A stretch of 64,000 bases of DNA, from contig CM019825.1 in assembly GCA_009763385.1 (NCBI GenBank), forward strand, positions 120,089,131-120,153,130, in the 5' to 3' direction. Positions within the stretch are counted from its first letter, which is position 1; each line of letters opens with the position of its first letter. A model generated the notes under the pieces. The model did no database searches, was not told the DNA's origin, and saw nothing but the letters and a program-made list of their open reading frames with translations. Below are positions 21,500 to 32,917 of this stretch, one piece after another. A program made the position numbers and the translations under genes. Source of the stretch: Coix lacryma-jobi var. lacryma-jobi. Its lineage: Eukaryota > Streptophyta > Magnoliopsida > Poales > Poaceae.

Positions 21500-23463
21500 T
21501 GCGGATACATGGGTGTATGCCGAGTCTCTGAGTGATGAGTGATTATCAATTGGGATGATGCGCATGTTCTTTGGCTTGTGTTGTGCAGGTGTCGAGCACG
21601 GATACAGTGATCAAAGGCAAGGTGAAGGTCAAGTATAGACGTGCCGTGTCGATGGACCGAGAGTGGCGAAGGGCGGACGTGAGGCTTGGACTGAGAGACC
21701 GGTGGCCCGAGGATCAGATGTGGTGGCTGGCAGCCTGGGACAGCGACGAGCGAAGACTTGCGGTCATGTGTTGCTTGAGTCGTGGACTTGGGGACACGTG
21801 TCGGTGGACGGGGTGCACGGGTGGTGCATCCCATCTACGGCGTCGGTTTGGTGGTAGAGCCAGAGAAAAACCATCGGGTGGACGGTTTCCAGGTTTGGGC
21901 CTCAAAACCTGGGTGCTGAGGGTTTCCGAGTTTGGCCACAAAACTCGGGCTGAGGACGGTTTCCAGGTTTGGGCCTCAAAACCTGGGCGCTGCGGGTTTG
22001 TTGAGTTTGGGCCTCAAAACTCAGATGCTGGTGGGCTGGTTTCCCGGTTTGGGCCTCAAAACCGGGGGTTGGCTGTGAAGGCTGGTTTCCCGGTTTGGGC
22101 CTCAAAACCGGGGGTGCGACGTCCAGGAAAAGGACGCGGAGCGGTGGCGGCACGTGGCGGCAATCGGGAGGTTGCGTCGAGGCAACGCTACGAGTTGTGC
22201 GGGCGTGGCCGTCGGATCTATCTACCACCGAGTTGGTCCAGAATAACCTTAGGGTTTAGCTGGCTCGCTCTGTAAGTAGTGAGGGGTAGAATAGGAATAG
22301 AATAGGAAGTAGGAATAGGTTAAGTAGGGGTAGACACCCTCCTCCCCAACTATCTCTGTCATTTGCTCTTTTGCTTCTAGGTTTTCCTGCTCTCCCTCTC
22401 CCCTGCTGTAGCGAACCTGAGATCCACAGAGAAGAGAACAATACCTCTGTGTTCATGAGATTTTGAGGAAGTGAGGCCTTAACCTCACTGTTGTAGCGTG
22501 TGGTAGCCACACGGTTGCAATTCGTGGTTGTGATTCGTGTTTCGTTCGTGTTCTTCGCGGAATCCTTTTTCTCCATGTTTTTCCCGTCGCTTGATCTCCT
22601 TGCTCGGTTCGTCGTTTGCAAATCCATTTGAACCAAGTTGTTCTAGATCGTGAGGCACTTCTTTCCACCGAAGGAATTCACCTCTAACTTCACGGTCTAG
22701 GAGATCGATCGATTTTGGTTTCGGGTCAAGTTTTTCTCCCTTCCCCCGAATTTCTTCGATTCACTGTTTTGGAAATAGGTTCGAGCCATGATCTCTTAGA
22801 GATAGCTCACTATTCTCCTTGTGACTCCTCTCACCAAGTTTGATCCATAGAGGATTTGTTTTGGGTGAGTTCAAGTCGAATCGGTGAACGAACGGAGCAG
22901 TTTCGGGGTGACCGGACGCACACATCGTGACGACCGGGCGCTGCCTTCGTGAATCCGGTCGTTGAATGTCGCGCGGAGCTTTTCTGTAGGTGACCAGATG
23001 CTGGTTGTTGGTTGTGACCGGACTCGCTCCTCTTACTGTTCATCTGTTTTGGATCGTACGACCGGACGCTCGGTACATCGACCGGACGCTCCTCCCTGGT
23101 GAGTCCGGTCCAACACAGAGAAGGTCCAAAACTATTTTCACTGGACCGGACGCATCCGGTGGACTGTGACCGGACGCATCCAGAGTCCGGTCAGTGTTGT
23201 TCCATGCTGTGTCGTCCGCAGTTCGCTCACTCGTTGTCGGATTTGGTTTCCGTCTTTTGCGTTGGCTTTCTAGAGTTGTGTAGTGTCCCGTTGTGCTTCT
23301 TGGAAGCATCCACCCTACATCTAGGGTCGTGGATACTAGCAAGCTCTAGAGTTTGCTTTTGGGGTTGATTCTTGGGATAGTGGCTACTAGTTTCCGAAAG
23401 GAAAAATTGAAGCTCCCATTCACCCCCCGTCTGGTCGCTTTCTGAGTGCTTCTCGGTCCTTCA
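21500..23463 (+). repeat. 5' LTR of element D
   Basis: Starts TGCGGATACATGG and ends GGTCCTTCA. It holds six imperfect inverted units built on GGTTTGGGCCTCAAAACC (21886-22110) and a cluster of GACCGGACGC and AGTCCGGTC words (22900-23190). The 234-codon plus ORF at 21571-22275 just spans these repeats and is broken in the other LTR, so I do not call it a gene. Confidence 0.93.
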
Positions 23464-23465
23464 AT

Positions 23466-23480
23466 TGGTATCGGAGCAGG
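23466..23480 (+). other. Primer-binding site of element D
   Basis: TGGTATCGGAGCAGG, two bases after the LTR, tRNA-Met type. Confidence 0.88.
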
Positions 23481-23526
23481 TTAAGGATCTTCCACCTTAG
23501 CCGGTTCCAGATCCACAGAAGGCGAC

Positions 23527-26211
23527 ATGGATCACGGCGTGGGCAAACCGCCATTTTTTGATGGGACGAACTATGCGTATTGGAAGATACGCATGTCGGC
23601 CTATCTGCAGAGTTTGGGCGCTTCCATTTGGGATATTTGCAACTCTGCCGATTACGTTGTCTTGGATGCTCGTGTGACTCAGCATCAGATCGATGAGCAC
23701 GATGCCAATAGCCGAGCACGTAATGCTCTTTTCTCATGTTTGAGCATGAGTGAGTTTGATCGTGTTTCTCACCTCGCTACGGCTCGGGAGATTTGGGCTA
23801 CCCTCATGCGCTTTCATGAGGGAACCTCTCAAGTCAAAACCCGACTCTACGAGTCGTTCAAGCGAGAGTATGAGAACTTTTGACATATGCCTGGCGAGAG
23901 CATAGAAAGTTTATTCGCTCGCTTTCAGGTGATTGTCAACAGGATGAGGGCTAACAAGGAGCTGTTGCCTTTCGACGATCATGAGAGGGCTTTGAAGCTT
24001 TTGCATACTCTTGATCAGTCGGTGTGGGATTCCAAGGTTCACGCGATCATCGAATCACCTAACTATGAGACCCTCACGTGCGGCGAGCTCTTCAGTAAGC
24101 TCAAGTCAAGTGAAATTGACGCCATGGCGAGGGCTTCTTATGAAAATCCTTCTGGTTCGTCGATGGCTTTGCTTTCTGGCTCTTCTGCTAACCCCTCTGG
24201 AGGTTTTGCACTCTCTTCTCTGTTTTCTGTCATAGAGGAGCAGCTGGAGTCTTTGGGGGATGACGAGTTGGCTATGCTCGCCAACTGGTTCTCGCGGTTC
24301 CACAACAACCGCATGAACCGTCGCCGCGGAGGAGGTCGCTCAGGATGCTATGAGTGCGGCGACCCCGACCACTTCATCGCCAACTGTCCCAAGAAGAACA
24401 AGCATTCTGGGAAGGGCGATCATGGGCACAAGTACGACTCCGGCAAGCGCAAGGAGAAGTACGTCCCCGCGAGGCACAAGCGGAGGGGCGGCTTCGACAA
24501 GGAGTACATCAAGAAGAAGTACTTGGAGAAGGCCCAGGCTGAGCAGCGTGCGTTCTTCGCCACGCTCTGCAACGTCGACGGCTCGGATGATGACTCCGCT
24601 TGCTCAAGCGACGACGAGTCCGAGAAGAAGAAGGGGATCGAGGACAAGCTGAACGGTCTCTGCTTCTTCACCGACGACGACGGCCTCTGCACCATGGCCC
24701 TCGGCAAGGAGGTCGGCGGCGAGCTGGTGAACTCCCCTCGGAACGACGACGACGACGACACCTCTCATGTATCCCTCACCCATGACGAGCTTTCCGCTGA
24801 GGTCGAGAAGCTTACTGCAGCCTTGCTTAGTCAGGATAAGCTGCTTAGGCGTGCCGCTAGAGAGCGCAAGGAGTATAAGCAGAAGTGGGAGGACACGGTG
24901 AGGGAGCTAGAGTTTGCTAAGTCCACCGTGGTCGTTTCTGACGAGGTTGAGTGCGAGATGTGCACCATGCACATGACTGACCTTCTCACTTTGAGAAGCA
25001 AGTATGTTGCGTTGGTAGGAGAGGTGGATGAGCTGAAGGCTAGACCCTCGCTGTTGGGTGCGTGCAAGACTTGTCCTGTCTTGCAATCTGAGTTGGCAGA
25101 GAAGAATGCCAAGATTGTGTCTCTTGAAGAGGCCAACTCAGGTAGCACATGTGTGGCTAGGTGTGTTCTTTGTGAGGGTTTGGAGATGGAGATTGCCAAT
25201 GTGAAGCATGACAAGATGCAAACCGAGGAGGAAAACACATACCTTCGGACCATCTTGTCATGGGTGTCTTGTGGTGAGCCGCAGCTCGGGATGATGATCT
25301 CCCAATTCAAGCGAGCTGCTGGAGGTCCTGGTGTAGGTTTTGCTCCGGGTGTTGATCTTTCTGCTTTTGGGAAGATTGGAGAGTCGAGTGGTCTGAACCC
25401 GAGTGAGAAGCCCAACTCCACCACTACTCCCAAACTTACCAAGCTTCCACCCAAAGAGCCTCTCAAGCCTAACACCAAGGACGGAGTGTTTGAAGAACCT
25501 CCGAGAGCTCCACCCAAGAACCAAGTGTGGCATCCCAAACCCAATCACTTGAAGAACAAGCTTGATACGATGCCACCTATCCAGGAGGAGTGTTTGCCAC
25601 AAAAGGGCAAGGTGATCCACACCCACAACCATGTGTACCAACAACCCCCTTTGAGAGCGGTGAGGTACCATTGTGAGCATTGTGGGAGAGATGGACACTT
25701 GAGCGAGTTCTGCTTTCGGCGCAAGAGAGAGGCGCGCCATGCTAGGGAGATGAACAACCCGGACATGTACCATCCTTTCCATGATGTACATGTGTCGAAT
25801 GTTCAGAGGAGAGCTGCTAGGCCCAGAGGTCCAGAACCTCAAGTTCCCAGGCCTTAGCAGAGGAGTGCTCCGAGGAGGGATGCTAGGCCTAGAGGTGCAG
25901 TGCCTCAAGTTCCTAGGCCTAGGCCTCGTAGAGAGCGTGCCCGGCGGGAGCCTGCTGTTGTAGGCTATGGACCCCGTGGCGGTGGCTTTGTAGTTGAGCG
26001 TTTTCCCCCACTGCGTGTTGAGTATTGCGATGGACGCTCCTCCCTTAGCGGACCACGTTCTTCTAAACGTGGTGATCGCTTCCTTCGTAGGTGTGCTAGG
26101 AATGGTTTTTTCGCTAACCGTTCTTTTGAGCAGCCGGCCCAACACTGGTATTCCCCTTACTTCACTAACCCCAGTGTTGGCCCGTATGCTCACCCTTTGT
26201 CTTTTTATTGA
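23527..26211 (+). pseudogene. gag: Element D gag, two internal stops
   Basis: Starts at ATG 23527, 46 bases after the PBS. The first ~250 codons match Copia gag: FFDGTNYAYWKIRM near residue 10 and a later EIWATLMRFHEG block. A CCHC zinc knuckle, CYECGDPDHFIANC, lies near residue 275, and a second Cys/His cluster, CEHCGRDGHLSEFC, sits near residue 720. Between them is a long Lys/Glu/Asp-rich region with probable coiled coil, the large gag usual in Sireviruses. In-frame stops are TGA at 23881-23883 and TAG at 25855-25857. The same frame then runs on to TGA at 26209-26211. Gag would form the particle and bind RNA. Confidence 0.85.
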
Positions 26212-26225
26212 TGTAGGTAAAACGA

Positions 26226-27802
26226 TTGGAGAACGTTTGGTTGGTGGATTCTGGGTGTTCAAGGCACATGACCGGAAACGCAAGTGGTTCTCCAGTCTTA
26301 GTCCCGTCGCCGGAAAGGAGTATATCACCTTCGGCGACAACAACAAAGGTAAGGTGCTGTCTCGTGGGTCTGTGCGAGTTAATGAGCACTTTGTGTTGTG
26401 CGATGTTGCTCTTGTTTCCAACTTGCATTTTAACCTTCTTTCTGTTTCGCAACTCTTTGATGATGACTATGAGATTCATTTTAAACCGAATCTCAGTCGT
26501 ATTTTGGATCCTCAGGGCAATCTTGTGTGTTTGATTTCGCCCTTTGGAAAAGTCTTTCGTGCGAATTTCTCGGAGTCTTTTGGCACTTCTCATTGTCTAG
26601 TGGCTGGACCTTCTTCTTCTGATCTTTGGAAGTGGCATAGGAGACTAGGACATTTGAGCTTCGACTTGCTTGCAAGACTTAGTTCACTTGGCCTAATCCG
26701 AGGATTGCCCAAGTTATCCATGGAAAAGGATCTTGTTTGCCACTCTTGTAGACACGGGAAGATGGTTGCCGCTCCCCACCATCCAGTAACTCAGGTCATG
26801 ACCAAGCGCCCTAGTGAGCTTTTGCACATGGACCTTGTTGGTCCGGCTCGGGTGAGCTCAGTTGGTGGGAAGTGGTATGTGCTTGTTGTTGTTGATGACT
26901 TTTCGAGATATTTGTGGGTCTTCTTTTTAGCAGAGAAGACTGAGACTTTCTCCCTAGCTCGCAATCTGATTTTGCGTCTTCAGAATGAGTTCCCTTTGAA
27001 CTCAATGCGAGCTATTAGGAGTGATATTGGTTCCGAATTCAAGAATTCGGATTTTGAGAAGTTTTGTAACTCTTTGGGTTTAGAGCATCAGTTTTCTTCC
27101 CCCTACACACCACCTCAGAATGGTGTTGTAGAGAGGAAGAATCGGACCCTTGTAGAAATGGCCAGGACGATGCTCGATGAGCATAGGACTCCTAGGCGAT
27201 ATTGGGCCGAAGCTATGAGCACTGTATGCTATATTTCCAATCGCATTTTTCTTTGAGCTTTCTTGAAAAAGACCTCTTACGAGTTGCGTTTTGGAAAACT
27301 CCCCACGGTGAGTTATTTTAGAGTTTTTGGTTGCCGTTGTTTTATACTCAAAAAGGGCAACTTGGACAAATTTGAGTCTCGTTCTTCTGACGGTGTGTTT
27401 TTGGGTTATGGCACTCACACTCGAGCTTATCGTGTACTTAACCTTGACACTAACCGAGTCATGGAGACATCAGATGTCACCTTCGACGAGACCATGGTTT
27501 GTCCTTCTTCTCGTTTTGAGCGTGCAGGTGATCATGAGGTTGGCGAGCCTCTTTTCGATGATGAAGAAGAAGGTGCTGAAGGGATAGATGATCCAGCACC
27601 TCCTCCACCTGCTGTGCCGCAAAGAGCGGCTTCTACTATGACTCACGGCCCTGACACTTCTTCTTCCTGGGGACCGTGGGATCCGCCACCCCGAGCGGTA
27701 CCTTTTTACCCAGGGAGGCACCAGCTGCTGTTGAGGGGGAGGCCACTTCGGCAAGGGAGGCGCCACGACACATTCAGCGCCAGCACCCGCCTCAGCAGAT
27801 GA
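26226..27802 (+). pseudogene. Element D protease and integrase, frameshifted
   Basis: The protease motif WLVDSGCSRHMTG is at about 26238-26276 in one frame. Near 26285 the similarity moves to another frame, which carries the GAG-pre-integrase/zinc-finger region (WHRRLGH to CHSCRHGK, 26632-26760) and the integrase core: DLVGPA and VVVDDFSRYLWV, then RSDIGSEF, then SPYTPPQNGVVERKNR with the catalytic Glu. A TGA at 27254-27256 interrupts the frame shortly after the core. The block continues with the C-terminal VFGCRCF and GVFLGY motifs seen after Copia integrases. Integrase would insert the DNA copy into host chromatin. Confidence 0.85.
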
Positions 27803-29403
27803 TCGGCAGCATCGACGAACGAGTCACCCGGTCAAGGCAAATCTCTCACTTTGCTCATTCTGCATTTGTTGCTGATTTTGAACCCCGGGATGTTGGACAC
27901 GCTTTGACGGATCCGGATTGGGTCAATGCCAAGCATGAGGAGCTTGAAAACTTTGAGAGAAATCGGGTTTGGGTTCTAGTGTCTCCACCTTCTGAGTGTC
28001 ATCTAATTGGGACAAAATGGGTATTCAAAAACAAACAGGGAGAAGATGGCCATGTTGTGAGAAACAAGGCCAGACTCGTAGCCCAGGGATATAGTCAGAA
28101 GGAGGGGATAGACTATGAGGAGACGTTTGCTCTAGCTCGTTTGGTGGCAATTAGGATACTCTTGGCTTTTGCTGCATCCAAAGGTTTCAAACTTTTTCAA
28201 ATGGATGTCAAGAGTGCCTTCTTAAACGGCTACATAGAAGAGGAGGTGTATGTTAGACAACCCCCCGGTTTCAAAAATCCCAAGTTTCCAAACCATGTCT
28301 TTAAACTTCACAAAGCTTTGTATGGTTGGAAACAAGCCCCTAGAGCCTGGTATGATAGGTTGAAAACCTTTTTGCTTGCTAAGGGTTTTAAAATGGGATG
28401 TGTAGATAAAACGCTCTTTCTCCTCAAGCAAGGCACTGATACTCTCTTGGTCCAAATTTACGTGGATGATATCATTTTTGGTGGTTCTTCTCACGCTTTG
28501 GTTGCCAAGTTTGCAGACACTATGAGCAGGAAGTTCGAGATGAGCATGATGGGCGAGTTGCCGTTTTTCCTCGGGTTGCAAATCAAGCAATCCCGGGAAG
28601 GAACGTTCGTGCACCAGGGCAAGTACACCCGGGACATTCTGAAGAAATTCGACATGGGTGAGGCCAAGCCTCTTCCAACACCCATGGCGACCACGACGGC
28701 CCTGGATGCGGACAAGGAGGGAGAAGCAGTGGACCAGAAGGAGTACCGGAGTATGATCGGGTCGCTGTTGTACCTGGCGGCGACACGCCCGGACATCCAG
28801 TTCGCGGTGTGTCTGTGCACGCGATTTCAGTCGTCGCCGCGCACTTCTCACCGTCAGGCGGTCAAGCGCATAATGAGGTACTTATCCTTCACTCCAGAAT
28901 TTGGGATTTGGTATTCTGCTTCCTCCACCCTCTCGCTTTGCGGTTATTCCGATGCCGATTTTGCTGGTTGTCGTATTGATCGCAAGTCCACTTCTGGGAC
29001 TTGCCAGTTTATTGGTTCTTCTCTTGTATCGTGGTCTTCTCGCAAGCTGTCTAGTGTCGCCCAGTCTACCACAGAGGCTGAGTATGTTGCTGCGGCTAGC
29101 TGCTGTTCCCAGTTACTCTGGATGATGGCCACTTTGCGTGATTTTGGTCTGAGCTTTTCTCGCGTTCCTTTGCTTTGTGACAGCACGAGTGCTATTAGCG
29201 TTGCTAAGAACCCCGTGCTTCACTCAAAGACCAAACACATTGATGTGCGCTTTCATTTTCTGTGAGACCACTATGAGAAGGGTGATATCGACATTCGCCA
29301 TGTCGATACTCATCATCAGTTGGCAGATATTTTCACCAAGCCTTTGGACCAATCAACTTTTAATCGGTTGAGAGGTGAGCTTGGTGTGTGTTTCCCCTTT
29401 TAG
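27676..29403 (+). pseudogene. Element D reverse transcriptase and RNase H
   Basis: This is a third frame relative to integrase, overlapping it by about 125 bases. The RT shows WVFKNKQGEDG, ARLVAQGYSQKEGIDYEETF, the FQMDVKSAFLNG block, QPPGF, the ALYGWKQAPRAWY block and the catalytic YVDD near 28460. RNase H shows GYSDADFAG, QSTTEAEYVA, LLCDSTSAI and a closing LADIFTKPLD. One TGA at 29263-29265 lies inside RNase H; the rest runs to TAG 29401-29403. Motif order and residues are those of plant Ty1/Copia pol. Confidence 0.88.
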
Positions 29404-30953
29404 ATTGGGGAAACATTTTTGGTTCTTGTATAATAGACTGACTCTTTTTCGTTTGCTTTTGTTTCCTTTTGCATTTTAGCATACGCATTTACATTCTGAG
29501 CTTCATTTATATACTCATTAGAATGTAACTATGCTCTATGTAGTATGCTCCGATGCTTATGATGATGCTTGTAGCTTATGCTCTTTCTGGTCACTAGTAC
29601 ATGTTGTGAGCTGAGCTAGTTTTTGAATGGTGAATTTACTTAACAAACTTGAAAAATGTTCACCATTGAGATATGCAACTAGCATGTGTAGGATGTGTTG
29701 AGTTCACTCGTGCTTTTCATCTATGCTAGGTTGCTATGTCTCTAGTTCTGAGTCTCTCACTTGCTTGGTTTGTTCATATCTTGTCAATAAAATTGAACCA
29801 AGCTTTAGTGAACTAAAAAGATCGAGATGGGACTGCTTGTCAACACATCACGGTATCGAGGCTGTTTCTCATTGCACATTTGACTTAAACTCGAGCCGTG
29901 TAGTGTATGACCGAAACCGACGCTTTAAGCTTCTGATTGCATTTTGCATAGGCTTCGCTCGGTTGATAAGTTAGGCAATGACAAGCTGTCAACCTCTCGC
30001 AAACATCTGCTAAAATTCTGAACTTGTGTTATTTCACCGCTGCAACTCCGATTTAAAACTGAAATCACAAGTGTATGCTTCATTCTATAGCATGATGTTT
30101 GAACTTTGCTAGGGGTAGTTCACCTTGTATACATGATTAGCACTTGCTGTTTTCCTGTCTATACATGTGTAGTGCTATTTTGATGGTGAATACCTTTTTG
30201 GCTAAAAACTGCTCACTCTACTCATATGTTCATAGTTCATATTTGGTGATCAGTTTGAGCCTTTGCTAGTTTTTATGCTTTCCAGTGAGTCGTTGGAGCT
30301 ATACTGTTTAGAGCATCTTTGCATTCTCTTGACTCTTTTCCTGAAGCTGCTAACTTGCATTTTGACTCATATGCATTTTGGAAGGGGGAGAACTTCTCTT
30401 GTGAGTCGGAGAACTTCTCTGGTTGGCACTCTTGATGGTGCAGTTTCTGAGGGAGAGAACATTGCTTTCGACTCTTTTTGCTTGATGGTGCATTTTCAAC
30501 TAAGGGGGAGAAATTGCAAATCATTACCCTCCGTTTTGAACTAAGGGGGAGTTTTCCTGGTTGTTTGCACTATTTGAGGGGGAGTTTCTTGCTGCTTCCT
30601 GTTGGCCGTAAGGCATTGGTATCGAGCTTCTTTGCTAGTGGTGTTGAGCCTCTGTGCCTCTATCTTGAGAGGGACTAGCATTTTGCTTTGATATTTTCAA
30701 TTGGTATTTGCTAGCCGTGTTGAGCCTGTTGTTCTACCTCTTCTTGAGGGCTAGCTTTGCTTTGCTTGGTCGCGTCAAGCCGTTGCCCATGTCTTTGGGG
30801 ATCAAGTTGTCTTGCTCCTTCCACTTGACCTTCTTCGGCTTTGCTATGCTTTTGGGTCATTTGGTTGAGTTCTCTCTTCTTCTCCTTCTTCCTTCTTCTG
30901 CTTCCATTATGATTTGTGTTGGTAGTTGGCAATGCACTCATCAAGGGGGAGAT
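29404..30953 (+). other. Element D 3' untranslated region with repeated polypurine tracts
   Basis: No convincing coding sequence, although Sireviruses may carry an envelope-like ORF in this position. G-rich purine tracts built on AAGGGGGAG occur at 30381-30391, 30501-30511, 30542-30552, 30576-30584 and 30942-30953, with a weaker one at 30449-30458. The last abuts the 3' LTR and is the true primer. Confidence 0.8.
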
Positions 30954-32917
30954 TGCGGATACATGGGTGTATGCCGAGTCTCTGAGTGATGAGTGATTGT
31001 CAACTGGGATGATGTGCATGTTCTTTGGCTTGTGTTGTGCAGGTGTCGAGCACGGATACAGTGATCAAAGGCAAGGTGAAGGTCAAGTAGAGACGTGCCG
31101 TGTCGATGGACCGAGAGTGGCGAAGGGCGGACATGAGGCTTGGACTGAGGGACCGGTGGCCCGAGGATCAGCTGTGGTGGCTGGCAGCCTGGGACAGCGA
31201 CGAGCGAAGACTTGCGGTCATGTGTTGCCTGAGTCGTGGACTTGGGGACACGTGTCGGTGGACGGGGTGCACGGGCGGTGCATCCCATCCACGGCGTCGG
31301 TTTGGTGGTAGAGCCAGAGAAAAACCATCGAGTGGACGGTTTCCAGGTTTGGGCCTCAAAACCTGGGTGCTGAGGGTTTTCGAGTTTGGCCACAAAACTT
31401 GGGCTGAGGACGGTTTCCAGGTTTGGGCCTCAAAACCTGGGCGCTGCGGGTTTGCTGAGTTTGGGCCTCAAAACTCAGATGCTGGTGGGCTGGTTTCTCG
31501 GTTTGGGCCTCAAAACCGGGGGTTGGCTGTGAAGGCTGGTTTCCCGGTTTGGGCCTAAAAACCGGGGGTGCGACGTCCAGGAAAAGGACGCGGAGCGGTG
31601 GCGGCACGTGGCGGCAATCGGGAGGTTGCGTCGAGGCAACGCTACGAGTTGTGCGGGCGTGGCCGTCGGGTCTATCTACCACCGAGTTGGTCCAGAATAA
31701 CCTTAGGGTTTAGCTGGCTCGCTCTGTAAGTAGTGAGGGGTAGAATAGGAATAGAATAGGAAGTAGGAATAGGTTAAGTAGGGGGAGACACCCTCCTCCC
31801 CAACTATCTCAGTCATTTGCTCTTTTGCTTCTAGGTTTTCCTGCTCTCCCTCTCCCCTGCTGTAGCGAACCTGAGATCCACAGAGAAGAGAACAATACCT
31901 CTGTGTTCATGAGATTTTGAGGAAGTGAGGCCTTAACCTCACTGTTGTAGCGTGTGGTAGCCACACGGTTGCAATTCGTGGTTGTGATTCGCGTTTCGTT
32001 CGTGTTCTTCGCGGAATCCTTTTTCTCCACGTTTTTCCCGTCGCTTGATCTCCTTGCTCGGTTTGTCGTTTGCAAATCCGTTTGAACCAAGTTGTTCTAG
32101 ATCGTGAGGCACTTCTTTCCACCGAAGGAATTCACCTCTAACTTCACGGTCTAGGAGATCGATCGATTTTGGTTTCGGGTCAAGTTTTTCTCCCTTCCCC
32201 CGAATTTCTTCGATTCACCGTTTTGGAAATAGGTTCGAGCCATGATCTCTTAGAGATAGCTCACTATTCTCCTTGTGACTCCTCTCACCAAGTTTGATCC
32301 CTAGAGGATTTGTTTTGGGTGAGTTCAAGTCGAATCGGTGAACGAACGGAGCAGTTTCGGGGTGACCGGACGCACAGATCGTGACGACCGGACGCTGCCT
32401 TCGTGAGTCCGGTCGTTGAATGTCGCGCGGAGCTTTTCTGTAGGTGACCGGACGCTGGTTCTTGGTTGTGACCGGACTTGCTCCTCTTACTGTTCATCTG
32501 TTTTGGATCGTACGACCGGACGCTCGGTACATCGACCGAACGCTCCTACCTAGTGAGTCCGGTCCAACACAGAGAAGGTCCAAAACTGTTTTCACTGGAC
32601 CGGACGCGTCCGGTGGACTGTGACCGGACGCATCCAGAGTCCGGTCAGTGTTGTTCCGTGTTGTGTCGTCCGCAGTTCGCTCACTCGTTGTTGGATTTGG
32701 TTTCCGTCTTTTGCGTTGGCTTTCTAGAGTTGTGTAGTGTCCCGCTGTGCTTCTTGGAAGCATCCACCCTACATCTAGGGTCGTGGATACTAGCAAGCTC
32801 TAGAGTTTGCTTTTGGGGTTGATTCTTGGGACAGTGGCTACTAGTTTCCGAAAGGAAAATTTGAAGCTCCCATTCACCCCCCCTCTGGTCGCTTTCAGAG
32901 TGCTTCTCGGTCCTTCA
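30954..32917 (+). repeat. 3' LTR of element D
   Basis: Partner of 21500-23463 and of equal length, with the same inverted units and GGACC-type palindromes. Ends TCCTTCA. Confidence 0.93.

Larger units (their letters stand above)
21500..32917 (+). mobile_element. Element D: Sirevirus-like Copia LTR retrotransposon
   Basis: An 11.4-kb element with two 1964-bp LTRs (21500-23463 and 30954-32917), TSD CACCT, a tRNA-Met-type PBS and Copia gene order gag-protease-integrase-RT-RNase H on the plus strand. Sirevirus traits are the GGACC/GTCCGG palindromes at the LTR end, a long region after RNase H, and several near-identical polypurine tracts. By eye the LTRs differ at about 47 sites (about 2.4%), mostly transitions. 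All genes carry stops or frame changes, so the copy is likely defective. Confidence 0.93.

Noticed and set aside
21571..22275. 234-codon plus ORF in D's LTR
   Set aside because: It only translates the inverted-repeat units and is interrupted by a stop near 31090 in the other LTR.
24831..25544. 237-codon minus ORF opposite D gag
   Set aside because: Antisense shadow of a biased coding region; no motif.
25258..26421. 387-codon minus ORF opposite D gag/protease
   Set aside because: Shadow of the gag frame. The plus strand carries clear gag and protease motifs and the minus product has none.
29404..30953. Envelope-like gene in D
   Set aside because: Some Sireviruses have one here, but I found no ORF with transmembrane or coiled-coil character long enough to support it.
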